Source of the DNA: Salipaludibacillus sp047795645
Lineage (GTDB): Bacteria > Bacillota > Bacilli > Bacillales > Salisediminibacteriaceae
Length of the DNA: 64,000 bases
Reading direction: 5' to 3'
Assembly (NCBI RefSeq): GCF_047795645.1
Contig: NZ_CP181045.1
Coordinates: 1,984,001 to 2,048,000, forward strand
Made by a program: the position numbers and the translations under genes. Below, piece by piece: positions 17,537-26,832 of the stretch; the stretch's first letter is position 1; each line of letters opens with the position of its first letter. The notes below the pieces were generated by a model that was not told the DNA's origin, made no database searches, and saw only the letters and a program-made list of their open reading frames with translations.

Positions 17537-18526
17537 ATGAAAACTATATTTTCCGGTATTCAGCCAAGTGGCACGTTAACCCTTGGAAACTATCTAGGTG
17601 CTATGAAAAATTTTGTCGAAGTGCAGGAGGATCATGAGTGTTATTTTTGCGTCGTTGATCAGCATGCGATTACCGTTTCGCAGAATCGTCTTGAGTTAAG
17701 AAATAATATCAAAAGTCTTTCTGCATTATACATTGCCTCAGGAATCGACCCAAATAAATCTACTCTTTTTATTCAATCCGAAGTTCCAGCTCATGCCCAG
17801 CTAGGCTGGATGATGCAATGCGTCAGCTACATCGGTGAATTAGAGCGAATGACGCAGTTTAAGGACAAATCAGATGGAAAAGAATCAGTTTCATCTGCTT
17901 TGCTTACTTATCCTCCATTAATGGCCGCAGATATATTACTTTATAAAACTGATATAGTTCCTGTTGGGGAAGATCAAAAACAGCATTTGGAACTAACTCG
18001 AGATTTAGCCGAACGTTTTAATAGAAAATACAATGATGTTTTCACAATTCCAGAAGTAAAAATAGCAAAAGTTGGTGCACGAATCATGTCACTAAGTGAA
18101 CCTACCAAAAAAATGAGTAAATCAAATCCAAATCCTAAGAGTTATGTCTCGATGTTGGATGATGAAAAACAAATCACAAAGAAGATAAAAAGTGCCGTCA
18201 CTGACTCTGATAATGAAGTTCGTTTCGACGTGGAAAACAAACCAGGCGTTTCAAACTTATTAACAATATATTCCTTGTGTTCAGGATTGAAAATAACTGA
18301 ATTAGAGGAAAAGTATAAGGGGAGCGGTTATGGTCCATTTAAAACAGATGTAGCGGAAGCTGTCGTAAACGTATTGAAACCAATCCAAGACAGATATTAT
18401 CAATTAATTGATTCTGAAGAACTAAATGATATTCTTGACAAAGGTGCCGAAAAAGCAAATATGGCATCTTATAAAACATTAAAAAAAGCAGAAAAAGCGA
18501 TGGGATTAGGTAGAAAACGCTCATAA
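17537..18526 (+). CDS. trpS: Tryptophanyl-tRNA synthetase
   Basis: Class I aminoacyl-tRNA synthetase of 329 residues that charges tRNA-Trp. The N-terminal SGIQPSGTLTLGNYLG contains the HIGH-equivalent (TLGN), and KKMSKSNPN is the KMSKS loop near residue 193. GEDQKQHLELTRDLAERFN is the family adenylate-site segment. ATG 17537 has AAAGGATG about 8 bases upstream; ATG 17528 overlaps that site. It is controlled by the upstream Trp T-box. Confidence 0.96.
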   Translation: MKTIFSGIQPSGTLTLGNYLGAMKNFVEVQEDHECYFCVVDQHAITVSQNRLELRNNIKSLSALYIASGIDPNKSTLFIQSEVPAHAQLGWMMQCVSYIGELERMTQFKDKSDGKESVSSALLTYPPLMAADILLYKTDIVPVGEDQKQHLELTRDLAERFNRKYNDVFTIPEVKIAKVGARIMSLSEPTKKMSKSNPNPKSYVSMLDDEKQITKKIKSAVTDSDNEVRFDVENKPGVSNLLTIYSLCSGLKITELEEKYKGSGYGPFKTDVAEAVVNVLKPIQDRYYQLIDSEELNDILDKGAEKANMASYKTLKKAEKAMGLGRKRS

Positions 18527-18528
18527 TA

Positions 18529-18573
18529 AATAGGACTACTTGGAGGTGTTCCTTCAAGTAGTCCTATTTTTTC
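18529..18573 (+). terminator. Terminator of trpS
   Basis: AATAGGACTACTTG (18529-18542) pairs with CAAGTAGTCCTATT (18555-18568), followed by a T-run. Confidence 0.9.
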
Positions 18574-18594
18574 TTTTTCAAATACGCGATCAGT

Positions 18595-19353
18595 TTATTT
18601 GTTTGTCTTATTCATCTCCTCTTCATGTTGTAATTCCCATGTTTTTTCGAAAAAGGGCTGTCCTTTGATCATTTCAAAACAAAAATCTTCGTGACATTTC
18701 GACCAGCCATATTTAATATCATTAAATAACCCGGTCCACACATCATCAAAACTCATTCCTTGGATGAAACTATATTTGTGAGGTGCCCATTCAGTATACC
18801 AATACCTTAATTCTGGTAACTCAGCATCCTCATATAACTGATCCAAAGCCATAAATAGAAGTTGTTTTAATTGTTTTTCCCGGCGCACAAGGCCGTTCAT
18901 AAATTCTGGATTTGGTGAAAGCATATGGTATTGTTTTTCACAATCCAAATAATCCATATAATAATCGCTTACGGGGTCATTCTCTACCAATTCACGTAGT
19001 CTTTCTTCTTGTCTAGGAACCATCCTACTTTTTCGAATAGGTGTATGATATCCAAGGGTGTCTACGACCAAAGCTCTTTGTCCATTCGTTGCGATAAAAC
19101 AATATTCCAATGCAATTCGTTCATTTTTTTGACGAATATAACTTTGCCTACAGATATCTGCTAATAGTTCTTCGGGAAGCTCCAATAACGTATTTTCCAT
19201 ATAATCTAATAAATTGGTGTTAATTTTTACTACTGCAATTTGATCCAATAGTTCAATTCGATCACTTTTTTTCCACTCAAAAAATTCACAAACATTGTAG
19301 CTATTTTCTTCTCCCTCAAACCAGTTCACCCAAACATCTCTCATGTGGACCAT
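18595..19353 (-). CDS. yjbA: Conserved protein YjbA (UPF0736/DUF3603)
   Basis: Protein of 252 residues matching the UPF0736 family of Bacillaceae. Recognisable blocks are HMRDVWVNWFEGEENSYNVC at the start, RQSYIRQKNER, IRKSRMVPRQEE, KQLKQLLFMALDQL, YWYTEWAPHKY and KGQPFFEKTWEL. ATG 19353 has GGAGGT 6 bases upstream; the ATG at 19359 abuts that site. No enzymatic motif is visible. In B. subtilis yjbA is close to trpS, as here. Function unknown. Confidence 0.85.
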   Translation of the reverse strand: MVHMRDVWVNWFEGEENSYNVCEFFEWKKSDRIELLDQIAVVKINTNLLDYMENTLLELPEELLADICRQSYIRQKNERIALEYCFIATNGQRALVVDTLGYHTPIRKSRMVPRQEERLRELVENDPVSDYYMDYLDCEKQYHMLSPNPEFMNGLVRREKQLKQLLFMALDQLYEDAELPELRYWYTEWAPHKYSFIQGMSFDDVWTGLFNDIKYGWSKCHEDFCFEMIKGQPFFEKTWELQHEEEMNKTNK

Positions 19354-19422
19354 GGACATACCTCCTGACTCATTCTTTGCCATCAGTATGCGCAAATCTC
19401 ATCCATATTATTCCACGTATGT

Positions 19423-19650
19423 TTATTTCTTTCCGCTCTTTGTCAATCGCTTGCGACTCACAGGTGTATAAACGATAGCAATTACAATTGCTGCACCAAT
19501 AATAAAAAAGTAAGTTTCGACGCGTTGTAGTAAAAATATCGAATATTCCAGGAGGGTAAAGCCGACTGTCAACAAATTTAAATATGCTACTAAACTAATT
19601 CCTCCAGCTACGGCCATGATAAAGCCAATACATAGTAGAAATAAACGCAC
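19423..19650 (-). CDS. Small two-TM membrane protein
   Basis: Unrecognised 75-residue hydrophobic protein from GTG 19650, whose start is set by a GGAGGGGAGG site. Two membrane segments are visible (LFLLCIGFIMAVAGGISLVAY and a later FFIIGAAIVIAIVY), with a basic tail SRKRLTKSGKK. It lies between yjbA and yjaZ in the same direction, 70-90 bases from each, so it may be co-transcribed. No function is proposed. Confidence 0.65.
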   Translation of the reverse strand: MRLFLLCIGFIMAVAGGISLVAYLNLLTVGFTLLEYSIFLLQRVETYFFIIGAAIVIAIVYTPVSRKRLTKSGKK

Positions 19651-19738
19651 TGTCGCTTCCTCCCCTCCTGAAATGTACAATATACTTACAACAAGCTATT
19701 CTCACTCTATTCTATGATTTCATTAAGGTTATAAGACA

Positions 19739-20560
19739 TTAAAATCTAGTTTTCAAATCTAGATCAAAAATTTCATTCTCAATCAGAAATTGATTAGCTG
19801 GCATTTTCAATAGTGATATTGAATCTAGTTTTTGATTGTATTTCATAAATTCATTAATGATATAATATCCTAATTGATAACCAATCCAAGGTGGACTTCC
19901 ACCGATTCCACCAAACAAAAATGGATAATGTAATGTACGTCCACTAAGGTTAATATTCTCCTTAAATAAACGATGCCACCACTTCATTAGTTCTTGCTTT
20001 GAATAGAGAGTTGTCCACGGTGCCGTGTGATCCTCACCTAGACGATTTTTAACTTCCCATTCTGCTAGCCCTTCCATTACCATCGATTCTAATAATGATA
20101 TTGTTCGTTCGGTTTCTTTTCGATGATGGAGTCTAGCAACATGATGATATTCATGAAGCAAAAGTGCTTTTTGTTTACTTAATACTAATTGTTCTTTCCA
20201 AAACAAAAGAACATAGTTTGGAAAAGTACACCCATTTTTACCGTCAAGATCTTCCATGATTTTTTTATGTGAACGATTTAAAGGAAATAAATATAAGTTA
20301 GCATTCGGTCCAGAAAACTCATGTTTTATTGTTTTAATAAAACCTGTTAGTTCAGCTATGTCTAATTGCTGTCGCCACTTGATCCATTCGCGCTTCATTT
20401 CCGAAGTAATTGGAACCATTCCTTGGTCGATTAAAAAATACAACCACTCATCTTTTGATTTGGTTCGATCTTCTCTAAACAATGTTGAGAATGCTTCAAT
20501 AATAGGAATTTTATAGTGAAAGTATCGAATAACCCAAGACGAAGAATCATAAATATTCAC
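19739..20560 (-). CDS. yjaZ: YjaZ, DUF2268 putative zinc protease
   Basis: Protein of 273 residues in the DUF2268 family of predicted zinc-dependent peptidases. The zinc motif is HEYHH in LLHEYHHVARLHH at about residue 145, and MVMEGLAEW supplies the likely third ligand Glu. NANLYLFPLN and GGSPPWIGYQLGYYIINEFM are further family blocks. No signal peptide is seen, so it is probably cytoplasmic. The gene is near fabF/fabH in B. subtilis, consistent with the synteny. Confidence 0.82.
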   Translation of the reverse strand: MNIYDSSSWVIRYFHYKIPIIEAFSTLFREDRTKSKDEWLYFLIDQGMVPITSEMKREWIKWRQQLDIAELTGFIKTIKHEFSGPNANLYLFPLNRSHKKIMEDLDGKNGCTFPNYVLLFWKEQLVLSKQKALLLHEYHHVARLHHRKETERTISLLESMVMEGLAEWEVKNRLGEDHTAPWTTLYSKQELMKWWHRLFKENINLSGRTLHYPFLFGGIGGSPPWIGYQLGYYIINEFMKYNQKLDSISLLKMPANQFLIENEIFDLDLKTRF

Positions 20561-20671
20561 TTTACCCCAACCTTTAAGTGTTTATAATTGTCTCATTAAT
20601 CATATTGTCATCACTTATGTTATGATATGTCTAAAAGACAATATTGCGATTCTCGAAAGGTGGGGAAAACT

Positions 20672-21394
20672 ATGACAAAGCGCCTTTTCAATTATAAAAA
20701 TGACAATTCTTTTTTTAAACAATTATCAAAGGAAAATCAAAATCAGCTCCTTTTACATGGCGAAGAAATCTCCGCTCCAATAGGAAAAATACTTTTTTAT
20801 GAAGGAGAAAGTGTAAATTATATTTATTTACTTAAACAAGGGCAAGTCCGTCTCAGTAAAATGACAATGGATAAAAAAAAATTTGTTCTTCACATTAAAA
20901 GAGAAAATGATATTGTCGGTGAATTTAGTTTATTTAACGATATGCGCGCAAGCATGACTGCCGAAGTCATGAACTCAGCAACACTCATTCGATTTAAATG
21001 TGATTTGTTAGAGGGATTATTCTCACAAAATGGGGAAATTGCAACAGCATTTATCAAGCTTTTCGCTCGGAACACACAATCAACACAGGCGAAGTTTTCT
21101 GATTTACTGTTGTATGGAAAAACAGGGGCTTTTTATTCGATTCTGATTCGATTTGCTCATTCCTATGGTATTGCTCACCCAGACGGAATTATGATTGATA
21201 TAAAGTTGACCAATCAGGAAATTGCTTACTTCATTGGTACGAGTCGAGAAACAGTTAACAGGATGTTCAATGATTTAAAAAAAGACAAAATCATCGATCT
21301 TGTTGATGGGCATATTGTTATTAAACAGATTGAGCAACTCAAAAAACATCTACATTGTGAGAAGTGCCCATTAGAAATATGTACAATTTCATAA
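20672..21394 (+). CDS. Fnr-type oxygen-sensing regulator, paralogue 1
   Basis: Crp/Fnr-family regulator of 240 residues. A cyclic-nucleotide-binding-like beta barrel (about 25-130) is followed by a dimer helix and a winged helix (LTNQEIAYFIGTSRETVNRMFNDLKKDKI). The C-terminus carries Cys229-x2-Cys232-x4-Cys237, the same spacing as the [4Fe-4S] cluster cysteines of B. subtilis Fnr. The Asp in KFSDLLLYGKTGA is a candidate for the fourth ligand. ATG 20672 has AAAGGTGGGG upstream. No FNR box was seen in its own promoter. A close paralogue is at 31306-32016. Confidence 0.87.
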   Translation: MTKRLFNYKNDNSFFKQLSKENQNQLLLHGEEISAPIGKILFYEGESVNYIYLLKQGQVRLSKMTMDKKKFVLHIKRENDIVGEFSLFNDMRASMTAEVMNSATLIRFKCDLLEGLFSQNGEIATAFIKLFARNTQSTQAKFSDLLLYGKTGAFYSILIRFAHSYGIAHPDGIMIDIKLTNQEIAYFIGTSRETVNRMFNDLKKDKIIDLVDGHIVIKQIEQLKKHLHCEKCPLEICTIS

Positions 21395-21401
21395 ATATTA
21401 A

Positions 21402-22025
21402 TTATACAAGATGGTTTTTATTAGCATAAATCGCAACTTGTGTACGATCCTCTAACTCTAATTTTGCTAAAATATGGCTCACATGTGTTTTTACTGTTTT
21501 GATTCCTATATAGAGTTCCTCAGAAATTTCCTTGTTCGTTTTTCCTTTCCCCATTAAACAGAGGACTTCTTTTTCTCTTTTTGTTAATTCTTCGTGCTTA
21601 GGTTTTTCATTCATATGACGAAACATTTTTTGAGTCACCTGTCCTTGAAAGGTAGGTTCACCGTTGACAGCTTTACGGATAGCTTGTGCAATATCATCTG
21701 CAGTTGAGGTTTTTAGAAGGTAACTAAATGCGCCTGCATCCATAACAGGAAAGAGCATTTCGTTGTCTAAGTAACTCGTTAATACAATGATTTTAGCTTT
21801 TGTTTTAGCTAACACTTTCGTAGCTTCAATACCATTCATCTTTTCCATTAACAAATCCATTAAGATGACATCTGGTAACACCTCCGCCGCTTTACTAATT
21901 GCTTCTTCACCATTACAAGCTTCACCAACTACCTCTATATCATCTTCAACACTTAAAAATGTCACTAAACCCATCCGGACCATATCATGATCATCAACGA
22001 CCAAAACTTTTATTCGCTTACTCAT
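21402..22025 (-). CDS. liaR: Response regulator LiaR (VraR family)
   Basis: NarL/LuxR-type response regulator of 207 residues. Receiver domain: DDHDMVRMGL start, phospho-acceptor Asp in VILMDLLMEKMNG (about residue 56), switch Thr in IIVLTSYLD and Lys in LLKTS. The HTH runs LTKREKEVLCLMGKGKTNKEI to the KTVKTHVSHIL recognition helix. This set matches LiaR/VraR, which responds to cell-envelope stress. It overlaps liaS by eight bases. Confidence 0.9.
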   Translation of the reverse strand: MSKRIKVLVVDDHDMVRMGLVTFLSVEDDIEVVGEACNGEEAISKAAEVLPDVILMDLLMEKMNGIEATKVLAKTKAKIIVLTSYLDNEMLFPVMDAGAFSYLLKTSTADDIAQAIRKAVNGEPTFQGQVTQKMFRHMNEKPKHEELTKREKEVLCLMGKGKTNKEISEELYIGIKTVKTHVSHILAKLELEDRTQVAIYANKNHLV

Positions 22026-23178
22026 TGATATCTCCCTCCGCTTTCAAGTTATTGTTCGTTAATGGAATCCGAAATTCCAAGCGTGTGCCTTTTTCTGGAT
22101 AAGAAATAATCGTAAAATGACCACCTAACTCCATCATTCGTTCTTTCATAGAAGTCAGACCGTAATTGCCTGTTTTATTCTGCTCAATATTCGCTGAATC
22201 GAAGCCAATCCCATCATCTTCTAATACGACAAGTAAACGCTCTTCACGCAAATGCGCCTGCAATCCAATTAACTGCGGGGATGCGTGACGCAAAGCGTTG
22301 GACAACCCCTCTTGTAACACGCGAAATAATTGCTCTTCTACTCCTTTTTCTATGAACGGAATCGCCTTCAAATCACACTGGAACTCAAGGTTAGGATGTT
22401 TATTCTTAAGTTCTCCCATTAAACTCACCATCGCTTGTTTTAATGATTTCCCTTCTAAGGTAACCGGACGTAAATGCATAATTAAAGCTCTTAATTCTTG
22501 TTGGGCATGATGCACCATTTTTTCTATTTGATTGAATAGTTTCTCTGCTTTTTGTGGATCACTATGAACAACCTTAGGAATAGCCGCTAAAGCCATCGAT
22601 ACAGCAAATAACTCTTGACTGACAGCATCATGAAGGTCTCTTGCTAGTTTCCTACGTTCTTCCAAACTCGCCCCTTTTTCCGCTTCATCAATCAACGTTG
22701 CATTTTCGTTTAACACTCTCCGCATTGAAACAATTTGTTGCTCCAAATCATCGGTAAGTAAGTTCAATTCGTCTGCTAGTTTTTTAAGTTCATCTTTTCT
22801 TTGAATCGTTATTTTGCGATTTAATGATCCTCGTTGAAATTGCTTCAATTGATAAATAATCTGCGCAATTGTTTTTTTCAGTGAAATGCCATATGAATAA
22901 GCATAAATCCAAGCCGTAACTAAAAAAACAATCGTAAAAAATAGCGTTAGAACAGCATAGATTGCTGGATCTGAGACTAAAACAAGGATTCTATGAAAGA
23001 ATGATTCAGTACTTGCATCGATTGGAATCGATACAATATTTTGAAGGATATATAGGGTCACAAAAGATACAATTCCTGCGGTTACACTTACCTTGATTTG
23101 TAGCCTTAAGAGATCCCAAACAATCCCTTGTAAGCTTGATTGCTTTTTTTTATCGGGGTTCGTTTCTTGGTTAGTCAA
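22018..23178 (-). CDS. liaS: Sensor histidine kinase LiaS-like
   Basis: Membrane histidine kinase of 386 residues. Two N-terminal membrane segments (about 30-50 and 75-95) flank a short extracellular loop, followed by a HAMP-like linker, then HisKA_3 with phospho-acceptor His in LARDLHDAVSQELFAVSMAL and an ATPase domain (N box LSNALRHA, DDGIGFD, GNYGLTSMKERM). This is the intramembrane-sensing LiaS/VraS type. It overlaps both liaF and liaR, so the three form one operon. Confidence 0.9.
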   Translation of the reverse strand: MTNQETNPDKKKQSSLQGIVWDLLRLQIKVSVTAGIVSFVTLYILQNIVSIPIDASTESFFHRILVLVSDPAIYAVLTLFFTIVFLVTAWIYAYSYGISLKKTIAQIIYQLKQFQRGSLNRKITIQRKDELKKLADELNLLTDDLEQQIVSMRRVLNENATLIDEAEKGASLEERRKLARDLHDAVSQELFAVSMALAAIPKVVHSDPQKAEKLFNQIEKMVHHAQQELRALIMHLRPVTLEGKSLKQAMVSLMGELKNKHPNLEFQCDLKAIPFIEKGVEEQLFRVLQEGLSNALRHASPQLIGLQAHLREERLLVVLEDDGIGFDSANIEQNKTGNYGLTSMKERMMELGGHFTIISYPEKGTRLEFRIPLTNNNLKAEGDINE

Positions 23179-24043
23179 CAGTCAGTACCTCCACATCACC
23201 AATACTCAAATCGACTTCAAGAATCAACTTCTTATCAGCATGATGGAATCCAGGACTAGTATACGAAGCACTCCTCCCTGTTCCTGCATGATAATCATTA
23301 AATAATGTTACGTCTCCCATTTTGACATGAACATTTGCTTGCACTGCCATTTCCTTAGGAACCAAGATTTCAACCGATCCAATCCAACACGAAACGTCAA
23401 TGACATTGTCACCGTTTTTCAAGATAGCCTTTGTCAAGTCAAGCTCGATGCTACCAATACCCATATTCACATTCATGCCATCGGGTTCCCATGGTTGTTT
23501 ACCGAGGGAAATATCGCCTATAAACGTGCGGTGGTTTTCTCTTTCTTTATCCCCCTTATATTTTTGCTCTGGTTCTGATTCACCAAGGTTGAAATCAAAC
23601 GACGACGTATCAAATGTTGTTTTTTCTGTGTATTTTTTTTTTACTTTTTCTACATCATCAGGTCCATAGTTAATTACCACATTCCCATCTCGATCGAATA
23701 GTATTTTGAATCCTATATAAACGAGAATCAGAGGCCATGTCCAATTCCACAAATCTGATAACCCATATTGAAACCACTCTGCATTATTTCCAAGTATGAC
23801 AAAGCCAATAGCTGTCACTACTAGTCCCCATACGACTTTACCGATATGCCACCGATCTCTTTTTAAGCCATGAAAGAAATAAACAATACCTTCGAACAAA
23901 ATTTTCAATCCAAATAAAACGAGAATCGCTGGCCAAAAAGTCGAAAATAAAGATGTTACTTCTGAATCAATCAGTCCAGTATTCGTCAACAATAATACGA
24001 TACCAATACTTAATATAAGAATCCCAATAAAATTTTTCATCAT
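23171..24043 (-). CDS. liaF: LiaF-like inhibitor of the Lia two-component system
   Basis: Membrane protein of 290 residues. Four hydrophobic segments in the first 125 residues are followed by a soluble C-terminal LiaF domain (IGDISLGKQPWEPDGMNVNM, IGSIELDLTKA, VEILVPKEMAV, GDVTLFND). In B. subtilis LiaF keeps LiaRS off until the envelope is stressed. It is the first gene of liaF-liaS-liaR. No liaI or liaH gene is next to it, so its output targets are elsewhere. Confidence 0.87.
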   Translation of the reverse strand: MMKNFIGILILSIGIVLLLTNTGLIDSEVTSLFSTFWPAILVLFGLKILFEGIVYFFHGLKRDRWHIGKVVWGLVVTAIGFVILGNNAEWFQYGLSDLWNWTWPLILVYIGFKILFDRDGNVVINYGPDDVEKVKKKYTEKTTFDTSSFDFNLGESEPEQKYKGDKERENHRTFIGDISLGKQPWEPDGMNVNMGIGSIELDLTKAILKNGDNVIDVSCWIGSVEILVPKEMAVQANVHVKMGDVTLFNDYHAGTGRSASYTSPGFHHADKKLILEVDLSIGDVEVLTVD

Positions 24044-24098
24044 TTGTCACCTCAATTGAATTAGGAAAATAGGTCATCGACTGTCTTTCCCTGTCTAT

Positions 24099-24127
24099 AT
24101 TGTATCGTTTCCTTTACGGTTCGCCAA
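24099..24127 (-). promoter_or_regulatory. Promoter of liaFSR
   Basis: On the minus strand TTGGCG (24122-24127), a 17-base spacer and TACAAT (24099-24104). Transcription would start near 24092, about 50 bases before liaF. Confidence 0.65.
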
Positions 24128-24194
24128 TTAGTTTTTATTACAAGATACGGAACTCTAAAATCAGTTTACTTTTAAAATAAGCTCATGAGAACGA

Positions 24195-24226
24195 CCTTAA
24201 GACGGTTTCTATCTCATCCTTAAGTC
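24195..24226 (-). repeat. Direct repeats upstream of the liaF promoter
   Basis: Two copies of GWCTTAAGG on the minus strand (24195-24203 and 24218-24226), 23 bases apart, each centred on the palindrome CTTAAG. The spacing, about two helical turns, fits a dimeric regulator. They lie roughly 105-130 bases upstream of the predicted start, so they could be LiaR sites, but this is unproven. Confidence 0.4.
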
Positions 24227-24227
24227 T

Positions 24228-24438
24228 GATATTATCAAAAATGGGATCGGAGAAGTTTTTTGGAAGGGGAATGAGCAAGAGGGATGCTCTTATGCGATAG
24301 CTGATCAGAATTTGAGATGAAACTGCTCTAGTGAGCGGTACTTGTCCAGTTCCTGAGACTTAATTGAATAGTTACTGTTCAAGTGCCTAGGCCTTGTATA
24401 AAATGCGAGAAGAACAATAAGAGAAAATCAAAAAAAGC
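24228..24438. other. Unassigned intergenic sequence upstream of liaF
   Basis: About 200 bases that look less AT-rich than their surroundings, between the lia promoter region and the fabF terminator. No ORF with a ribosome-binding site was found on either strand. A short inverted repeat (GAGCA...TGCTC) lies near 24271-24289. It may be an intergenic repeat family or an unrecognised RNA. Confidence 0.35.
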
Positions 24439-24439
24439 C

Positions 24440-24477
24440 AAAAAGGACCTCAATACAGCAAAGTAGAGGTCCTTTTT
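24440..24477 (-). terminator. Terminator of fabH-fabF
   Basis: AAAAAGGACCTC (24440-24451) pairs perfectly with GAGGTCCTTTTT (24466-24477); on the minus strand it runs into GGCTTTTTTTG. It lies about 110 bases after fabF. Confidence 0.85.
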
Positions 24478-24585
24478 ACCTTTTCATTTAACGTTTATTT
24501 CACAAGAGACCTAAAACATCAAATACCTTTAGACAACAACTATTTGCGACACCCTCTTAAATCTTCATTTTATATCAGAAATAAA

Positions 24586-25827
24586 TTAGTTTTCAAAGCG
24601 TTTGAATATTAATGACACATTGTGCCCGCCAAACCCGAGGGAATTACTCATAACAACTGGAACATCAACATGTCTTGATTCATTAGCTACATAATCCAAA
24701 TCGCACTCATCATCTGGCGTTTGGTAGTTAATTGTCGGTGGAATAATCCCTTCCTGAATCACACGTGTAGCGAAGATCGCTTCAATACCACCTGCTGCTC
24801 CTAGTAAGTGTCCTGTCATCGATTTGGTAGAACTGATTGGAAGTTTACGTGCATATTCACCGAAGACTGTTTTTGCAGCCATTGTTTCGTATTTATCATT
24901 ATATGCAGTACTTGTCCCATGTGCATTTAAGTATGCTACTTCAGATGGATTAAGCGCTGCATCTTTCAAAGCTTCTTGCATCGCTCTAACGGCACCTTCG
25001 CCTTCAGGTGCTGGCGCAGTAACATGATAAGCATCTCCAGTTGAACCATAACCAACAATCTCAGCAAGAATGTTTGCCCCTCGCTTTTCGGCCGATTCCA
25101 ATGATTCAAGGATGAGAATTCCCGCTCCTTCTCCCATTACAAACCCATCTCGATTTTTATCAAACGGACGGCTCGCGGTTTTCGGGTCTGAATTCGTTGA
25201 GAGAGCTCTGGATGAACAAAATCCTGCAAATGACATTTCTGTTATTGGTGCTTCAGCACCTCCAGTAATCATTGCTTCGGCATCTCCTCGTTCGATTACT
25301 TTAAATGCATCCCCAATCGAATTCGCTCCGGAGGCACATGCAGTAACTGAACATGAGTTTACTCCTTTAGCTCCCAGCTTTATAGAGACTTGACCCGCGG
25401 CCATGTCAGGAATAAGCATCGGAACGAAAAATGGAGAAACGCGTCGATAACCTTTTTTTTCATATAGACGGAATTGCTTTTCATACGTTTCCATTCCACC
25501 AATACCTGAACCAATCCATACACCAACCCGATTTGCATTCGTTTCATCAATCGTTAAATTTGCATTTTTGACAGCCATCATCGCACTAGCCACTGCAAAT
25601 TGTGTGAAACGATCCATCTTACGCGCATCTTTCATATCCATGAAGTCTGTTGGATCAAACCCTGTCGCTTCTGCAGCGACAGTTGCTGGGAATGCACCTT
25701 CTTCAAATTTCGATAAAACTTCTATGCCTGATTCTCCATTAATTAGTTTTCCCCATGTTGTTTCAACATCATTTCCTAATGGTGTAACAGCTCCTACACC
25801 GGTAACAACTACCCTGTTTTTCTTCAT
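24586..25827 (-). CDS. fabF: 3-oxoacyl-ACP synthase II
   Basis: Condensing enzyme of fatty acid elongation, 413 residues. The Cys-His-His triad is visible: Cys near 165 in VTACASGANS, His near 304 in NAHGTSTAYND and His near 340 in KSMTGHLLGAAGG. VVTGVGAVTPLG at the start and GFGGHNVSLIF at the end are family landmarks. It follows fabH by 36 bases with its own AAGGAG site, forming the FapR-controlled fabH-fabF operon as in B. subtilis. Confidence 0.96.
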   Translation of the reverse strand: MKKNRVVVTGVGAVTPLGNDVETTWGKLINGESGIEVLSKFEEGAFPATVAAEATGFDPTDFMDMKDARKMDRFTQFAVASAMMAVKNANLTIDETNANRVGVWIGSGIGGMETYEKQFRLYEKKGYRRVSPFFVPMLIPDMAAGQVSIKLGAKGVNSCSVTACASGANSIGDAFKVIERGDAEAMITGGAEAPITEMSFAGFCSSRALSTNSDPKTASRPFDKNRDGFVMGEGAGILILESLESAEKRGANILAEIVGYGSTGDAYHVTAPAPEGEGAVRAMQEALKDAALNPSEVAYLNAHGTSTAYNDKYETMAAKTVFGEYARKLPISSTKSMTGHLLGAAGGIEAIFATRVIQEGIIPPTINYQTPDDECDLDYVANESRHVDVPVVMSNSLGFGGHNVSLIFKRFEN

Positions 25828-25863
25828 TAAAATGACTCCTTTCTAGTTATCTATAAATCATGT

Positions 25864-26796
25864 TTATTTTCCCCATCTAAGAGCCACAGCACCCCAAACG
25901 AGTCCCGCTCCGAATCCTACTAGTACAACTAAATCTCCATCATTAATATTTCCATTTTCCAAATCATAAACTAGTGAAAGTGGTATAGACGCCGAAGAAG
26001 TGTTCCCATACCGATCAACAGTTTTAGACATTTTTTCGATAGGGAGATCTAATCTTTGTCTTGCTGCTTCCATAATCCTTATGTTCGCTTGGTGTGGGAC
26101 GAGAAAATCTACGTCTTCTTTTGTAAATCCTGCTTTAAGAACAACATTTATTGCAGACTCTCCCATTTGTCGAACAGCAAATTTAAACACTTCACGCCCA
26201 TTCATCTGCAGATAGTCTTCCATTTTAATGTGATCGCCGCCACTTCCATCAGAACCTAACTCAAAAGAAAGGATTCCGTGATCGTCGTCTACAGGACCTA
26301 ATACTGCAGCACCAGAACCATCACCGAATAAAACAGCAGTGTTTCGATCATTCCAATCAGTAATTTTTGAGAGTTTTTCCGTTCCTACAACTAAAACGTG
26401 TTTATATGTTTCCGACTCAATAAATTGTTTCCCTGTTACTATTCCATAAATAAATCCTGCACATGCTGCACTAACATCCATTGCCGCAGCTTTTGTTGCT
26501 CCAAGCTGGTTTTGAAGCATAGATGATACTGACGGAAACGCTTGATCTGGTGTCACTGTCGCAACAATAATCATATCTAACTCTTCAGGCTCAATACCTG
26601 CTTTATCAATCGCATCAAGTGCAGCATAATAACTCATATGTGACGTATCAATCTCATCTGATGCAATCCGTCTCTCCTCTATACCAGTTCTTGTGCGAAT
26701 CCATTCGTCATTCGTATCAATTTTCTTTTCTAAATCTCTATTTGTGACGACATGCTCTGGAATGTATTTCCCCATTCCCCATATTCCTGCGCGCAT
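25864..26796 (-). CDS. fabH: 3-oxoacyl-ACP synthase III
   Basis: Initiating condensing enzyme of fatty acid synthesis, 310 residues, joining acyl-CoA to malonyl-ACP. Catalytic Cys near 112 (VSAACAGFIYG), His in VPHQANIRIM and Asn in YGNTSSASIP are present, and GFGAGLVWGAVALRW ends the protein. Corresponds to fabHA in B. subtilis by gene order. Two FapR-type operators and a good promoter lie directly upstream. Confidence 0.96.
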   Translation of the reverse strand: MRAGIWGMGKYIPEHVVTNRDLEKKIDTNDEWIRTRTGIEERRIASDEIDTSHMSYYAALDAIDKAGIEPEELDMIIVATVTPDQAFPSVSSMLQNQLGATKAAAMDVSAACAGFIYGIVTGKQFIESETYKHVLVVGTEKLSKITDWNDRNTAVLFGDGSGAAVLGPVDDDHGILSFELGSDGSGGDHIKMEDYLQMNGREVFKFAVRQMGESAINVVLKAGFTKEDVDFLVPHQANIRIMEAARQRLDLPIEKMSKTVDRYGNTSSASIPLSLVYDLENGNINDGDLVVLVGFGAGLVWGAVALRWGK

Positions 26797-26832
26797 CTCG
26801 CTTGCCCCCTTGAAAAAATTATATGGTTATTA

